64,000 bases of DNA from Oreohelix idahoensis (GCA_024509875.1 JAMPIV010005809.1:558001-622000), one strand, 5' to 3'; numbered from the stretch's first letter, positions 44,465 through 55,535 are shown. Translations and numbers: made by a program. Notes: generated by a model from the letters alone, not told the origin.

Positions 44465-45808
44465 CTAATTATTGGTATCACTGTTATGGCTTTGACCATA
44501 TGATCTATTCCGAAAACCCTGTCTATTGTTAGAAAACTGCGATTTAGATCGCCAATGTTGTTTATAATAGTCTCCTTGATTTTTTCCAAAATTATTGTTA
44601 TCAAAATCTCGTGATCTGTGAGATTGGCCCCAAGAATTGTTATATGAAGAAGATTGCTGAAATTGTTTCCTCTTATAAAAATTAAAAGAATTAAAATTCT
44701 CGTTATTTCCCTTTCTATAGTTTCTGTCATTACTTAAAGAGCGATGGCGTCTGTGATGATCTTGTTGCATAGCAAAAGCAACAGGTAAGTCATCATTGAC
44801 ATGGGAATTGCTAAATTCCATGTTTGAATGGGCAGTGCAGAATTGTAAACAATTTTCTTCCATTTCATCTAAATTTTTCGGTTTCCGTTCGTGTAAGAAC
44901 GCAAGGAATGATGGATTAACCGAAGACATGATCTTATCACGCATTATTAAATCAAAGAGAGCGTCAGAAGATTTTTGTATCTTGGATAATTCAATCCATC
45001 TTTCTAGAGTGAGGCGTATTTGTGATATAAATTCACTAAAATTCTTCCCGTTCTGTGGAAGAAGAGATTTAAACCGCATCCTATATTGATCCTCAGTCAA
45101 TTGGAATTTTTTCAAAAGAGCAGCTTTGATCACATCATAATTATTTTTGTCATCAGATTTAACCATATTATAAACTGTCAATGCTTCACCTGTAAGTAGC
45201 CTATGTAAATGTGTACAATATTGTGATTTTTCAATGTTATAGCATTTACATAGTGATTCAAATCTATCAAGATAGAATATCACGTCGTCCGACGGAGGAG
45301 TGAATCTAGGTAATTTTAAGTTTACCTCTTTGTTATTTTCATATTTAGATGAAGTTTGACCAGCCTGAGTCTTCTGAGAATTAGCTTCCTGAGCTAATTT
45401 AAATTGTTCAAATTCCATTTCCTTAATTTTCTGTTCATGTTGAACCTGAAGCTGATATTTTCTTGTATTTTCTTCAGCTATCAATCTCCTCTCTTCCATT
45501 TCCTTTAGTTTAATTTCCATTTCCTTTTGTTTAACTTCCATTTCCTTTTGTTTAACTTCCATTTCCAAACGAATTTTTTTTTCGTCTGCCTCAATCTGAA
45601 GTCTCTTTTGTTCTGCTTCAAATTGTAGTCTTTTGTCCTCAGATTGCCTTTTTTTTTCATTTTCCTCAGCTTCAAATTTCTGATTTTCTAATCTTAGAGT
45701 TTCTAACCTTTGAGATTTCTCATATTCCGCCAAAGCAAATGTTCTAACCTCTTCAGGAGTCATCTGAAGGGCTTTAGCTTGTTTAATAAAATAATCAAGC
45801 GAATACAT
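44465..45808 (-). CDS. gag: Element D Gag
   Basis: A 447-residue frame from ATG 45808. Residues about 30-150 are a charged coiled coil containing heptads MEVKQKE repeated in tandem; 165-345 form a capsid-like helical domain (LPRFTPPSDDVIFYLDRFE, SFLAFLHERKP). The C-terminus is Asn/Arg/Gly/Ser-rich with no CCHC knuckle, so RNA binding would rely on basic residues. The stop is a single TAG, after which the same frame is open into a basic linker and protease. Similar in plan to the Gag of C. The frame itself is intact. Confidence 0.85.
   Translation of the reverse strand: MYSLDYFIKQAKALQMTPEEVRTFALAEYEKSQRLETLRLENQKFEAEENEKKRQSEDKRLQFEAEQKRLQIEADEKKIRLEMEVKQKEMEVKQKEMEIKLKEMEERRLIAEENTRKYQLQVQHEQKIKEMEFEQFKLAQEANSQKTQAGQTSSKYENNKEVNLKLPRFTPPSDDVIFYLDRFESLCKCYNIEKSQYCTHLHRLLTGEALTVYNMVKSDDKNNYDVIKAALLKKFQLTEDQYRMRFKSLLPQNGKNFSEFISQIRLTLERWIELSKIQKSSDALFDLIMRDKIMSSVNPSFLAFLHERKPKNLDEMEENCLQFCTAHSNMEFSNSHVNDDLPVAFAMQQDHHRRHRSLSNDRNYRKGNNENFNSFNFYKRKQFQQSSSYNNSWGQSHRSRDFDNNNFGKNQGDYYKQHWRSKSQFSNNRQGFRNRSYGQSHNSDTNN
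45503..45566 (-). repeat. 21-bp tandem repeats encoding coiled-coil heptads
   Basis: CTTCCATTTCCTTTTGTTTAA and one variant repeat about three times. Each 21-bp unit encodes one heptad (MEVKQKE type), so unit duplication lengthens the Gag coiled coil without breaking its register. Confidence 0.85.
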
Positions 45809-46875
45809 TTTTACTAGTATGTCCTTGAAATACTTATTCCTTTAAAGATTTACTCAACTAATCACCAATTACTTTTCCATTCAATAAGTGTAACACGTTC
45901 CTGTCCAAGAACGGCACTTAAATATGACTTAATTATTCAATATATTACTAATCAATAAAATAATTTAACCAATGAAATGTAATGAAAAGACAAAAGCAAT
46001 AGACAATAGCAACAATCGAGACGGGACAAGATAATAAAAGACCACCAAAACAGTCGCAGAAATCAACCAAGTAAGAATGGAAAAATAAGGACTAATTATG
46101 CAAAAAAATGCATCGAAAACTGCGATAATATAATTAAACAAGACAATTGACAACACCGTGTATAAATATATGTTTGTAGAAAAACAAACTAAATGATAGT
46201 AAGGTGAGACTGGACGAATATTACAAACAAAATACATCATAAAACTAAAGTACGTATACAAATTACTGCCAAAAACGACAAAGAAAACTTGACAATACAG
46301 CTAAACAGTCAGGTGTCACGGACAACCAACCACAGTGGACCTAAAATCCATCGACACATACGTGTCGGAACATTCCACTGCGGGAAGTCTGCGAAATAAA
46401 TCTAAAGACCAGACACGAAGGCCCTGGTGTGAAACTGGGATGTATCCTCCGTGACTCTCCTTTCCCAACCTCCCGCAACAAACATGGAACATATAACATG
46501 CATTACGAAAAATATAACAATGGACATGTCAAAGAGCGGCTCAGCTAAAGTAAGACGGTACCAAAAACAACAGCGTAATACTCATCTTTTGATAAGAAAT
46601 AATTCACAGGATTGTCGAGTCTTGCAATCCGGCGCTGTAATACCGAGTAAGCTCACGTAACAAGAGGCAGAGTCCGCAACTGAAGGAAGTAGTAGAGTTC
46701 TTCTTGACCTTGGACAGCCGTTAGATTTGAACTCCAAGACGCTGAGTTTCCATGTGAAGGTCAACGTTCACGAAGGAAGTAATAGGTTGCATTCCAAAGT
46801 TCCGGATATCGACTTGCAGATGTAAATCGATTCAAAAGTTTACTGCATAGATCGTTCCTTTGCATCTAAAATAGA
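45809..46875 (-). other. Leader of element D
   Basis: About 1.07 kb between primer-binding site and Gag. No frame with retroviral features was recognised; the 98- and 69-codon frames on either strand have no support. Confidence 0.6.
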
Positions 46876-46893
46876 CCACAGTCTGGCCCACCA
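46876..46893 (-). promoter_or_regulatory. Primer-binding site of element D
   Basis: Sense TGGTGGGCCAGACTGTGG lies three bases after the LTR end GGCTACA. The tRNA that it would pair with was not identified. Confidence 0.75.
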
Positions 46894-46896
46894 AAC

Positions 46897-48008
46897 TGTA
46901 GCCGCCCTGTTTCTTGCTTGTGTTAACCGCAGACTAGAGGACACCAAAAGAGGGGTGTAATGTTGACGGTCCACAATAAGGCGGTCATCTTTATACTTGA
47001 AAATATACGCGAATGTCGTTTTACTGGAATGTGAATCCGGGAACTTCAATAATTGGGCACATCAACTAGTGCCAATACGGACATGGACGAACTCATCATG
47101 TCAACTTGCAACATCATTTTATTTGGACGAAATACGTGGACGAGAACACAGGAAAACAGTACCCACACAATGGTTTCACAGTTCAAAATTACATGGGGCA
47201 TATATGGATACAGTACTTGTAGGATCATAGTTCCTTCATATAATATAATGGTTTGACCTTGCGTCGGTGATGAAACTTATAAGGCCATCCGTACAACAAA
47301 TCTAGGGATGCATATTTCGACACTGTCCTATAACATTGTTCTGATACATATTTAGCCTGGTATCTTTAAACATTTAGGATTCCTGCATACGTTATGTGTG
47401 AAATGACAATAAAAGGTTAAGTACGATACTTGTTTAATTAACCTCTCTTCATCGCCGCGTCACGTACGACGGCGTTCCCATAATCCAAATCAATAAGACG
47501 AAATGACGGAGCAATGAAAATCCTTTAAAATATCAGGATACTTTCAGTGCAGTACCGAGTTGATCCATTATAACCCCTTAGCGAGAAGGGACTAGCTAGA
47601 TGCCAACGAAGGATACAGTCACTAAAGTCCAATAACCTATACAATGATTACAATAACTGGATATGACTTACGTATCGTGTAAGCCGACAATGGCTTCTAT
47701 TAAGAAGTCCTGTCCCAGAATACTTTTACCCCAAACACGATGGGTACACAATAGAATATACACAGACTCCATGTCTGGCATGAGATGCGGCTTGTTTTTT
47801 TGAACGCTCCTACGTCATCTGGCTTGTTTGGTAACAAGCGCGCCCGCAGATACCCATACACAAAATTGTGCATTTACGTGCGCGATAAATGAACTATACA
47901 TAAAATAACACCCACCTAATTTGGTGCTTACTCACTTAACAAAAGTAGGACCTGATGACTACGGTACTTGAGAATGTTAAGGACTCATAAAGCATAAAGG
48001 AGGCAACA
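46897..48008 (-). repeat. 5' LTR of element D
   Basis: 1,112 bp, collinear with 39284-40379; differences are scattered substitutions and a few short insertions, for example five bases near 47962. Confidence 0.95.
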
Positions 48009-48013
48009 GTCTC

Positions 48014-50486
48014 TTGTCCTGTTTTTCTGATCATCTGTTTGTCCATCTCCCTCCATCTCTTCTTCTTCCTGCTGATTTTCTTGTTGCCTCTCCGCTTCCT
48101 GCAACTGTCGTAATTGTTTCTCTTGCTCTGCTAATCTATTTTCTTTCTCTTGGAGTCTCTGTACATATTCCATGAGCAGAATGTCCTCTTCGCTCTCTGA
48201 GTTATCTCTTACATTTCTTAACCTCTTTAATTCTTCTGGTATAGTTCTGTCACCTTTTCCTCTCCCCGACGTTCCCGCCTGATCACGCTGTACATCTTCC
48301 TCCTCTTCCTCTATTTCTACCTCTGTCTGCTTTCTCTGTCTATTTTTCCCTGTATCCTGTTTGTCCTCCCCATATTTCTCTCTTCCTCTCTCCTGTTTGT
48401 TTTGTGAATCGTTAAAAATTCCAGATCTTTGGTTTGGGTTTTTAGGTTGTGTATGTATCTCCGCTCTAGTGACTATACAACTTCCACCTGCTCTTGGTCT
48501 GTATGACTCTTCTGGAGAACTTTCTTCTGATGTAGCCTCATCTGTGTCTTCTGGTACCACTACATAATGTGTCCTCCTCTTGTTCTGTTCCTGCGGTGGT
48601 ATGTCTATAGGTTTCTGTGTTTGTAACCGTAGATGTTGTACATGCGCCTTGATGGTTTTATTTTGATCTTGTTTCCATATTTGATATGTTGTTTCTGAAA
48701 GGCATCGTAACACCTGCCAATTCGGAATCCATTTCTGGTCTAGTTTTCCACTCCTAACGTGTTTCCTATAGAACACTATGTCTCCCGGCTTGAATACCTG
48801 TGCAACTGCATTTTTATTGGCATTCCTTTGCCTTCTTTCAAAATCTTTCTTGATGTTCCTTTGTGCTAATGTGTGTGCTCTGTGCTTTTCCCGGACTAGT
48901 ATTCCCATGGGGTCCTCTCCCATATATTTCCTTCTTGGCTGCAGTATAGTGTCCATTGGCATCACTGGTTCCCTGCCGTACATCATATAAAACGGCGACA
49001 TTTTTGTAGTTTCACTAGTGTTCATACGGACTACTTCTAGTGCCTGCGGTAAATACAGATCCCAATATTGCGGTTTTCCTTCTACTTCCTTTGCTATGAT
49101 GTTATGCAAGGTGGAATGGAGGCGTTCGTTCTTTCCATTTCCCTGGGGCCGATAAACAGAAGTTCTAATATGTTTAATGTTCCACTGATCTACAAATTTC
49201 TGGAACTCTGTTCCTGTAAACACCTTGCCATTGTCCGTAAGTATGGATAAAGGACTACCGTGTCGAGGGATAAATGCCCTAGTTATAATTTGCAATATGT
49301 TGTTAGCCGTAGCTTCGCTGAGTGGATAAGATTCTGGCCAACCTGATAGCATATCCATTATATGTAGTATGTATTTATTCCCCATTAATGTTGTTGGATA
49401 AGGTCCAGATATGTCCATGCTGATCTTCTCCATCGTATAATTCGGCGTATCCATCTCTTGTGTGGGATACTTCAATGCTCTCAAGTTCCGTGTTTTACAT
49501 ATGATGCACTGGTCCACATAAGATACTATATCACTATTCATCATGTGCCAATAATATCTCTTTTTAATGACGTCCAACGTCTTGTCTCTCCCCATATGAC
49601 CGTTATTGTCATGATAAGCTTTGAGTACTTTCCTTACAAGATGTTTTGGAATATATTTCTTCGGTAAACCATCTCCTTTCGGGTTAATGTATTCCGTCAC
49701 ATTGTCCAGAGGGTTTATCCTTAAGTTCTTTACCTCTTTATCTTCGTTCCATATTTTCCTTTTCATCCGCCTAATCTCTGGATCTTTGTCCTGCTCCTTC
49801 TTGAAGTCGATAACTCCCAGTTGTGGATATTCTTCTGACTGATCCTCATCCGTTCCTGATATTGACTGTGTCTCTATTCTATTGGAATTTATTATGTTGA
49901 TCTGTTTGAAACGATCATCTATCTCCGGCGTATCATCCCGTTCTATTGTCATCCCATTCTGGTACGGTATTCTTGACAATAGATCCGCGCACGTATTGTG
50001 GGTACCTTTGATGTATTCTATTTTCATGTTATAGCTTTGTAAGTTCAACGCCCACGTTTGCAATTTCCTTGGCTGATCGTTCGCTTTAGTTAACCATGTC
50101 ACTAGTGGCTGATGGTCTGTTTTAACCGTAAATGGCATTCCCCTTAGGTAAAAATCCAATTTCTGTACTGAATAGTGGATGGCAAACGCCTCTTTCTCTA
50201 TGGTAGGCCATTTCCGCTGCGTTTTGCTCAGCGCATGTGATAGAAATACTACAGGTTTCTCGTTTCTCACGTTCTTCAAAACCGGTTCCTCATCTTCCTT
50301 TGCTGGTTGTACTAAGCATGCCCCTATCGCTGTATCCGACGCATCAGTATACAATATCATTTCCCTATTCGGGTCTGGATGTGCTAGATATGGGATTTTT
50401 GTTAATGCTTTCTTGAGGTACTCGAAAGCTCTCTGGCAGTCTTGTGTCCATTTGAACCTGGCAAATTTCCTTGTAAGGCTTATCAA
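48014..50486 (-). pseudogene. pol: Element B RNase H-integrase frame, split by D
   Basis: From about 50486 the frame has an RNase H with YTDAS (D48), EKEAF, KTDHQPL (D124) and CADLLSR (D168). Integrase follows: H292, H297, C327 and C330 of the zinc-binding module, then DISGPY (D358), LTDNGKVF (D418) and GKNERLHS (E454), so the DDE triad is complete. A GDIVFYR..W..NWQVL C-terminal module and a Glu/Gln/Arg-rich coiled coil end at the D insertion. The polypeptide then continues at 39283. Standard gypsy order, RT upstream. The frame is open but RT is damaged. Confidence 0.9.
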
Positions 50487-50540
50487 GGGTTCCGCTGCTT
50501 GTGAAAAATTTATGATGTGGTTCCGAAAGTACCCGCATGT

Positions 50541-51264
50541 TCATAAGAATCCTCTCGTTTGGCGGACATTCGATGGTGCTGGCATTTGTCTGATGGCTCG
50601 TACTTTCTCTTCATCTGGTCTAATGCCTTGCCTATTAATTACAAATCCTAAGTATTTAAACTTGTACGCATTGTTTGCAGTGACCCTGTTTGCTGATGCT
50701 TCCACCATGGCACCCCTACGACCCATGACGGGTTATGGGTTGAGATGATGATGATGCTGTGGCGAATGCTTGCATCCCTTGAAGCACTTCGTTCATTAAC
50801 GCCATATATGTCGTCGGGCTTCCCTTTAGTCCGAAAGGCATCACGTTCCATGCAAACGTTCCAACAAGCGTGCAAAAAGTGCTCTTCCTTTTGGCGTCTG
50901 GTGACATTGGGATGCACCAGAATCCTGACCTCGCATCTAAGGTTGTGAACCATCGTGACTTCCCCAGTGTTGCTAATATGTCATCTATTCTAGGCATCTG
51001 ATACTATATCGTTTTTGTAATCTTATTTAATGCCCGGTAGTCGCAACAAAACCTGTTGGTACCATCTTTCTTCTCAACTATGACTATCGGCGATGCATAC
51101 TCTGACCTGGACCGTTCGATTATTCCTGCCTGTAACATGTCTTGTATCGCTTGTTCTACTACTTGTCTATTCTTTAGCGGCGTACGATATGGTTTCATGC
51201 TAATAGGTTTGTCCGTCGTTGTTTCTATTTCCATCTGGACTGTATTAGTTCTTCCTAGTTCCAT
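50541..51264 (-). pseudogene. pol: Element B reverse transcriptase, catalytic motif lost
   Basis: 51264-51004 has the RT start (MKPYRTPLKNR, IIERSRSEYASPIVIV, CCDYRALNKIT); after a stop 50997-50716 has TLDARSGFWCIP and FGLKGSPTTYM. The expected YxDD segment after QGMQAF is replaced by about 50-80 bp of unrelated sequence with an ATG microsatellite (50725-50760). The frame then resumes with KYLGFVINRQG and the thumb region to a TAG-type break at 50541. Without YxDD no polymerase activity is possible. Confidence 0.85.
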
Positions 51265-51766
51265 GTCATTTAACGCAAATACATCATGATAAAGTCTTGT
51301 AATCTTCTTTTGTTGTTGGGGTCTGTCCGTATCTGTGGCTTAATTTCTTTCATCCTATCCTTCATGTTATCCTGTTGTGTATTCCGTCCCTGCATTCCAT
51401 CTCTTTGTTGATCGGTTCCAGTCTCATAAAACTTCCTATTGGAATGTCTATCTCCGAAGCAAGGTTGTCGACTCCTTCCTTGAACCATTTCTATCCTATG
51501 TACTCGATCGGATGTGTAATACGGTCTGTGACAATTGTTTGTCCATCTTGTGTCTCTTTCCCTATATTCTATGCGATTGTTGTTTCTATGGCTCCATCTT
51601 CTTTCCCTCCACGTATGTTGCTGTTCTCTACACGCTAGACAATTACTGGTATTCATATAATCCCGCCTTAACTGTTGGCTACCCCTCCTAGTGTGTTTTC
51701 CTATCTCGGATACCACTATGTCTATCTTTCCTTTCGTTGTAGTTATCCTGTCCTTGTCTGCTGCCT
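51265..51766 (-). pseudogene. Element B protease-RT linker
   Basis: Contains a 211-codon minus frame (51905-51270) rich in Arg/His/Asp/Thr that overlaps the protease frame in a different phase. It has no domain; part of it is the natural linker between protease and RT after frameshifts. It is not read as a separate gene. Confidence 0.5.
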
Positions 51767-52540
51767 TCAGTGTGTGACATGTTGTACTCTCCCCACAATG
51801 AATCCTCTTGGTATCGTGACATGCTTTGCTGATGTGTTGAGTAGCATAACTGGAAATTGAGACCTGTTTCCTATCACTACTATTCCCTCCGTCATGTTTA
51901 TGCACGGTTCATCGGCTATGTCTGCATCCTGGAATTCCAGTGTTCTGACCGTCTGTCCAATTTTATAATATGGTGACCTCTTAATTTTTCCTGTGACTAT
52001 GTTCACCGTATTCGGACGTAAAGTAATCGGCTTCTGTAATCTTATTACTGATGCGATATGCATATCATCCTGCATGTCAATATATTCGTCTTGAATCCTT
52101 AACTTTTGTATGTCAAAATACAATCTTACGCTGTATTTCTTCATAAAATCCCTGCCTAATATGCAATTCCGTGACATACCTTTTACTATAACACAAGTTT
52201 GCATCAATGACTTCGTTCCAATGTTAAACCATAGCTTTGACATTCCCATCACCTTTAACCTTTCACCTGACACTGACGTGAGTTGCATGCGTGTTTTTTC
52301 CAATTTGGGTGGCTGACGTAGCTGTTTATACAACCCAAATCTTAATAAGCTAACACTAGCGCCTGAATCCAAGAGACTTCTGACCTTTCTGTTACCTATT
52401 GTTATCAAACAAGAACTCGGATCTGTATGGTACGTTTCGTGCACTGTTGATATATCTCCATTCTGTTTCCATATCCTTGGTTTCTTTCCCATAGGTACCT
52501 GTTTATTCTCCTGAGACCTATTATTTATCCTATTGAGGTT
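51767..52540 (-). pseudogene. pol: Element B aspartic protease region
   Basis: The frame is open to 52540 upstream and the first ATG is at 52492. It has the retropepsin signature VRSLLDSGASVSLL and the flap/C-terminal motif CILGRDFM. It cleaves Gag-Pol in the particle. It ends by frameshift near 51767 and lies in a different phase from Gag, so a frameshift (programmed or by decay) separates gag from protease. Confidence 0.85.
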
Positions 52541-53428
52541 GACACCAAGTGTCGTCCCTGTCCCTACACATAGCCTGTCGCGGACTATAACAACTAGTTA
52601 AACGTGCAGACCCACTGTTTTGACACATGCGTGGCGGTCTCCATGTACACACGCTAGCTCTGTGTCCCCGCTGATGACAGTTATAACATTCCATATCTTG
52701 CACCCGTCGGCGACCTGTTTGTTGTCTCCTTCCATGACCATTTCCTCGACCGACATTATGTATCTCCATTGGCTCCTCTTCATCAACCCTTGCCTGTTCT
52801 ACTCTCAACTCAAACCTTCTCCTTATGTTTTCTTCTGCAATGGCAAAAGCCGTAGTGTCTTTTAATGTCTTATGATCTTTCCTTATAAGTGGAGTTTGAT
52901 GGCATCGCTATATAATCCGTCTACGAAAATACCGATCAATTGGTCATCTATTCCTTGTCTATCTATCGTTTCAGCTGGAAATACATCTTCAATGATGTTA
53001 AACATTCTGTCAGTATACATCTGTATCCTTTCCTCTTTGCTTTGTTTTATCTTTCTAAGTTTCTGCCGTCCTAGGTGTACATCTTGTAATTCTCCATATC
53101 TCTTCACCAATTCCTGTTTGAAGTCTTGCCATGTTTCCTCTGGCACTGTGTCTAACCTTCTTTTAATGAAATCGGCTACTAAATGTGTGCTGGTAAGAAA
53201 AGCTAACAATCTCTTTTCATTGTCTGAGGCCTGAACTGATAACGAATATCTCTCTATTTGTAAGAGCCAGGTCTTACATTCAGTAGATTTACCTGAAAAC
53301 GTGTCAACATTTCCCTTAACATTGGTAAGTTTGCTATTTTTGTCTAACTTACACCATGTCTCAGATACCTGTCGTAATACATCAACTATTTCTGTTCCTT
53401 GTTGTTCCATCTTAGCCCTGAAATCCAA
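52530..53428 (-). pseudogene. gag: Element B Gag, frameshifted
   Basis: ATG 53428 starts a capsid-type domain (FSGKSTECKTWLLQIERY, VADFIKRRLDTVPEETWQDFK, GELQDVHLGRQKLRKIKQ) typical of gypsy Gag, open to 52883. One shift near 52890 leads to the second frame, which carries a basic linker and the zinc knuckle CYNCHQRGHRASVC (C-X2-C-X4-H-X4-C). The product would package genomic RNA. The start is the first ATG of the frame. Confidence 0.85.
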
Positions 53429-54566
53429 AAAAAATTGTATTATTGGGACCTTTTTTGGGGGCTCTGAAAAAAAAAATTTCTCTGGTTAATTATCTTGGTG
53501 TTGTAACAAAACAATTTGACCCGTACCCGACTGTGGAATTAAGTTGTACAAAGAATGTATCTTCGTCACCGTTGACTTGGGTTCCTTCGTTGACCTTGTC
53601 ACGCTCGACTGCTCTTCATACGTCTCGGCACGCAGCTGTCTTGTTTTCTTCACTGTTAACTTGAATTCACGCTTCGTTGATCTCGACGTTGTTTTTTTTC
53701 CATATAGCCTACGTTTTGACAAGTACACTGTCTTGTTACACACGTAATCTTCCCATAAGTGGTCACTGGCACCATAAAGGAATGTCATTCATTCATAACC
53801 CTCCACTCCCAAAGGAGCATAGGCCTTCAACAAACACATGCCAAGTCCTCCTGTCACGTGCCATCATCTCAAGTTCTTTCCATGTTCTCCTCATCATTTT
53901 CACCTCTGTTTCCAACTCTCTTCTCCATGTACTTCTTGGTCTTCCTCTGCCTCTCTTGCCCTGCGGGTTCCAGAACAAGGACTGCCTTGTAATGCTATCA
54001 ACAGGTTTCCTCAGTGTGTGTCCTATCCATCGCCATCGTCTTCTTCTCATCTCTTGTTCCACTGGCACTTGTCTAGTTCTTGTCATCAGTTCTACGTTGG
54101 TAACCTTGTCATACCATTTTAATCCCTCTATTCTACCATTTATGAAAGTCTGTAGCTTTTTGGTTGTTGTCTTTGTTGTTCTCCATGTCTCAGAGCCATA
54201 CAATAGGACTGACTTCACATTTGAGTTGAAGATTCTTATTTTCGTTTTGGATCCTATTTCTCTTGATCTCCATATATTTCCCAATGCAATGAAAGCTCCT
54301 CTTGCCTTTTGTATTCTTATTTTGATATCGCTGTCTGTCCCTCCAACTTTGTCTATATTACTGCCAAGATACGTATATGATTCTACATCTTGTATTGGTG
54401 TTTCTTCAAGTTCAACCCTATTATCATTACCTGCATTTATTCGCATTATTTTTGTCTTTTCCCTGTGTATTTTCAGACCATAAAGGAATGTGCCCGATTA
54501 TAAATCATACATGAGTTGTAACACACGTAATCTTCCCACAAGTGGTCACTGGCAACACAACGAGAA
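53429..54566 (-). other. Leader of element B with internal duplication
   Basis: A sequence containing GCCAGTGACCACTT and GGGAAGATTACGTGTGT occurs twice, at 53735-53773 and 54518-54553, on either side of the LINE-1 insertion. The left copy reads TGGTGCCAGTGACC and could be a primer-binding site; the right one, next to the LTR, has TGTTGCCAGTGACC. A 100-codon minus frame here has no domain. Confidence 0.6.
53786..54476 (-). mobile_element. 5'-truncated LINE-1 copy nested in element B
   Basis: 691 bp flanked by the 15-bp target duplication ACCATAAAGGAATGT (53771-53785 and 54477-54491). It holds the RT C-terminal third, frame 54446-53793 (TYLGS, GSETW, GHTLRKP), ending in an ATTC/GAAT-repeat tail at 53786. 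Nearly identical to 6020-6680. It is an ordinary truncated retroposition product of the LINE-1 family. Confidence 0.95.
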
Positions 54567-55531
54567 TGTGTTGATCACCACTCTATGTTCTTGGTTTTGT
54601 TGTTATTAAGTTATCGTCTTGACACTACTGTGTATACGTTCTTGTACTTAAATGATGACCGTAATGTCCTTGTCTTTTGTTCACAGGCCGTAATTGTAGG
54701 CTCCGTACATTTGTGGCCTACCTTGTTCCTATAACTACTGAATGAGATCAAATTATCTGCCAATTATAATACTCGAAAGGACTTGACGACTCAGAGCTGA
54801 CAACCAAAGTTCTTTATTAGTTGTCAAGGAACCTATTCACAAATTGGCTACCTTCGAGCCTGATTATCAATAAATATACATATGAGACTTCATTGATGAC
54901 ACTCCTACATCACTTACTGCACTGGTCAGGAACTAATGTTATTATCTCTTGAATTAGCTCAGGATCTCTGCTGTCTACTTTGTTATTCTATCCATCCATC
55001 ACTACTACACATCACTGATTAATGGGCTGTTCTCAATCTATTAAAGTAAGCTTCGAAGTATTGTCTGGGTAAACTTCCAGTGCTGGTAACTTATTCTTAG
55101 CTATAAACTGTTCCTAGAAAATCGTCTACACGTCCGACACTGGACTACAGTTCTAACACTTTTCTTTGTCTATCCACGCTCGTTAAATATGCGAGTGTCT
55201 ACATACCAGGATGAACTGCTGGCGTTATTTACTGGACACCGCTCGACATGAAAAACTATTTGTTCTGGAAATATCTTACATCAATCTTCTTCTCTTCTTC
55301 TCTGCACACTGCAGCAGTACCATAAGCAACATGGCACTTCAGCTGTCCATAACATGGTAGATGGTCGTTACGGTTAGTCTAATTTCTAACCCGCTCTCAG
55401 CTGACGACCATTGAAGAGTGATCTCTGCTCTTCCCCAGCTCACTTATTTCTCGTGACGTCAGAGCTAAGTCTTACTACTCATAAATTATTCTTACATATT
55501 CCTATCCCAGTTCTCTCCCTTTCCTATCACA
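54567..55531 (-). repeat. 5' LTR of element B
   Basis: 965 bp. It matches the left LTR from 54651 onward; the first 85 bp are diverged (TGTGTTGATCACC instead of TGTGATAGTTTC). Followed by the CATG target copy. Confidence 0.9.
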
Positions 55532-55535
55532 CATG

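Larger units (their letters stand above)
39284..48008 (-). mobile_element. Gmr1-like gypsy element D, nested in B
   Basis: An 8.7-kb element with LTRs of 1,096 bp (39284-40379) and 1,112 bp (46897-48008) and the 5-bp target duplication GTCTC (39279-39283 and 48009-48013). Minus-strand order: leader, Gag, TAG stop, protease, integrase, RT, RNase H. RT and RNase H are gypsy-type, but integrase precedes RT, the arrangement known for the Gmr1 group. The LTRs are nearly identical with a few small indels, so insertion is recent. Lesions seen: one amber stop, one frameshift and two other stops. Confidence 0.95.
35575..55531 (-). mobile_element. Ty3/gypsy element B (about 11.2 kb) containing nested D and LINE-1 copy
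   Basis: LTRs at both ends (35575-36549 and 54567-55531), start TGTGATAG and end CTATCACA, with the 4-bp target duplication CATG. The minus-strand order Gag, PR, RT, RNase H, IN is the standard gypsy order. The polypurine tract beside the left LTR confirms minus orientation. Removing D (39284-48008) and the LINE-1 copy (53786-54476) leaves roughly 10.5 kb. The genes are broken, and the LTRs differ notably in their first 90 bp, so B is older than D and C. Confidence 0.95.

Noticed and set aside
51270..51905. Separate 211-codon gene in element B
   Set aside because: Overlaps the protease frame in another phase, has no domain and explains no conserved motif.
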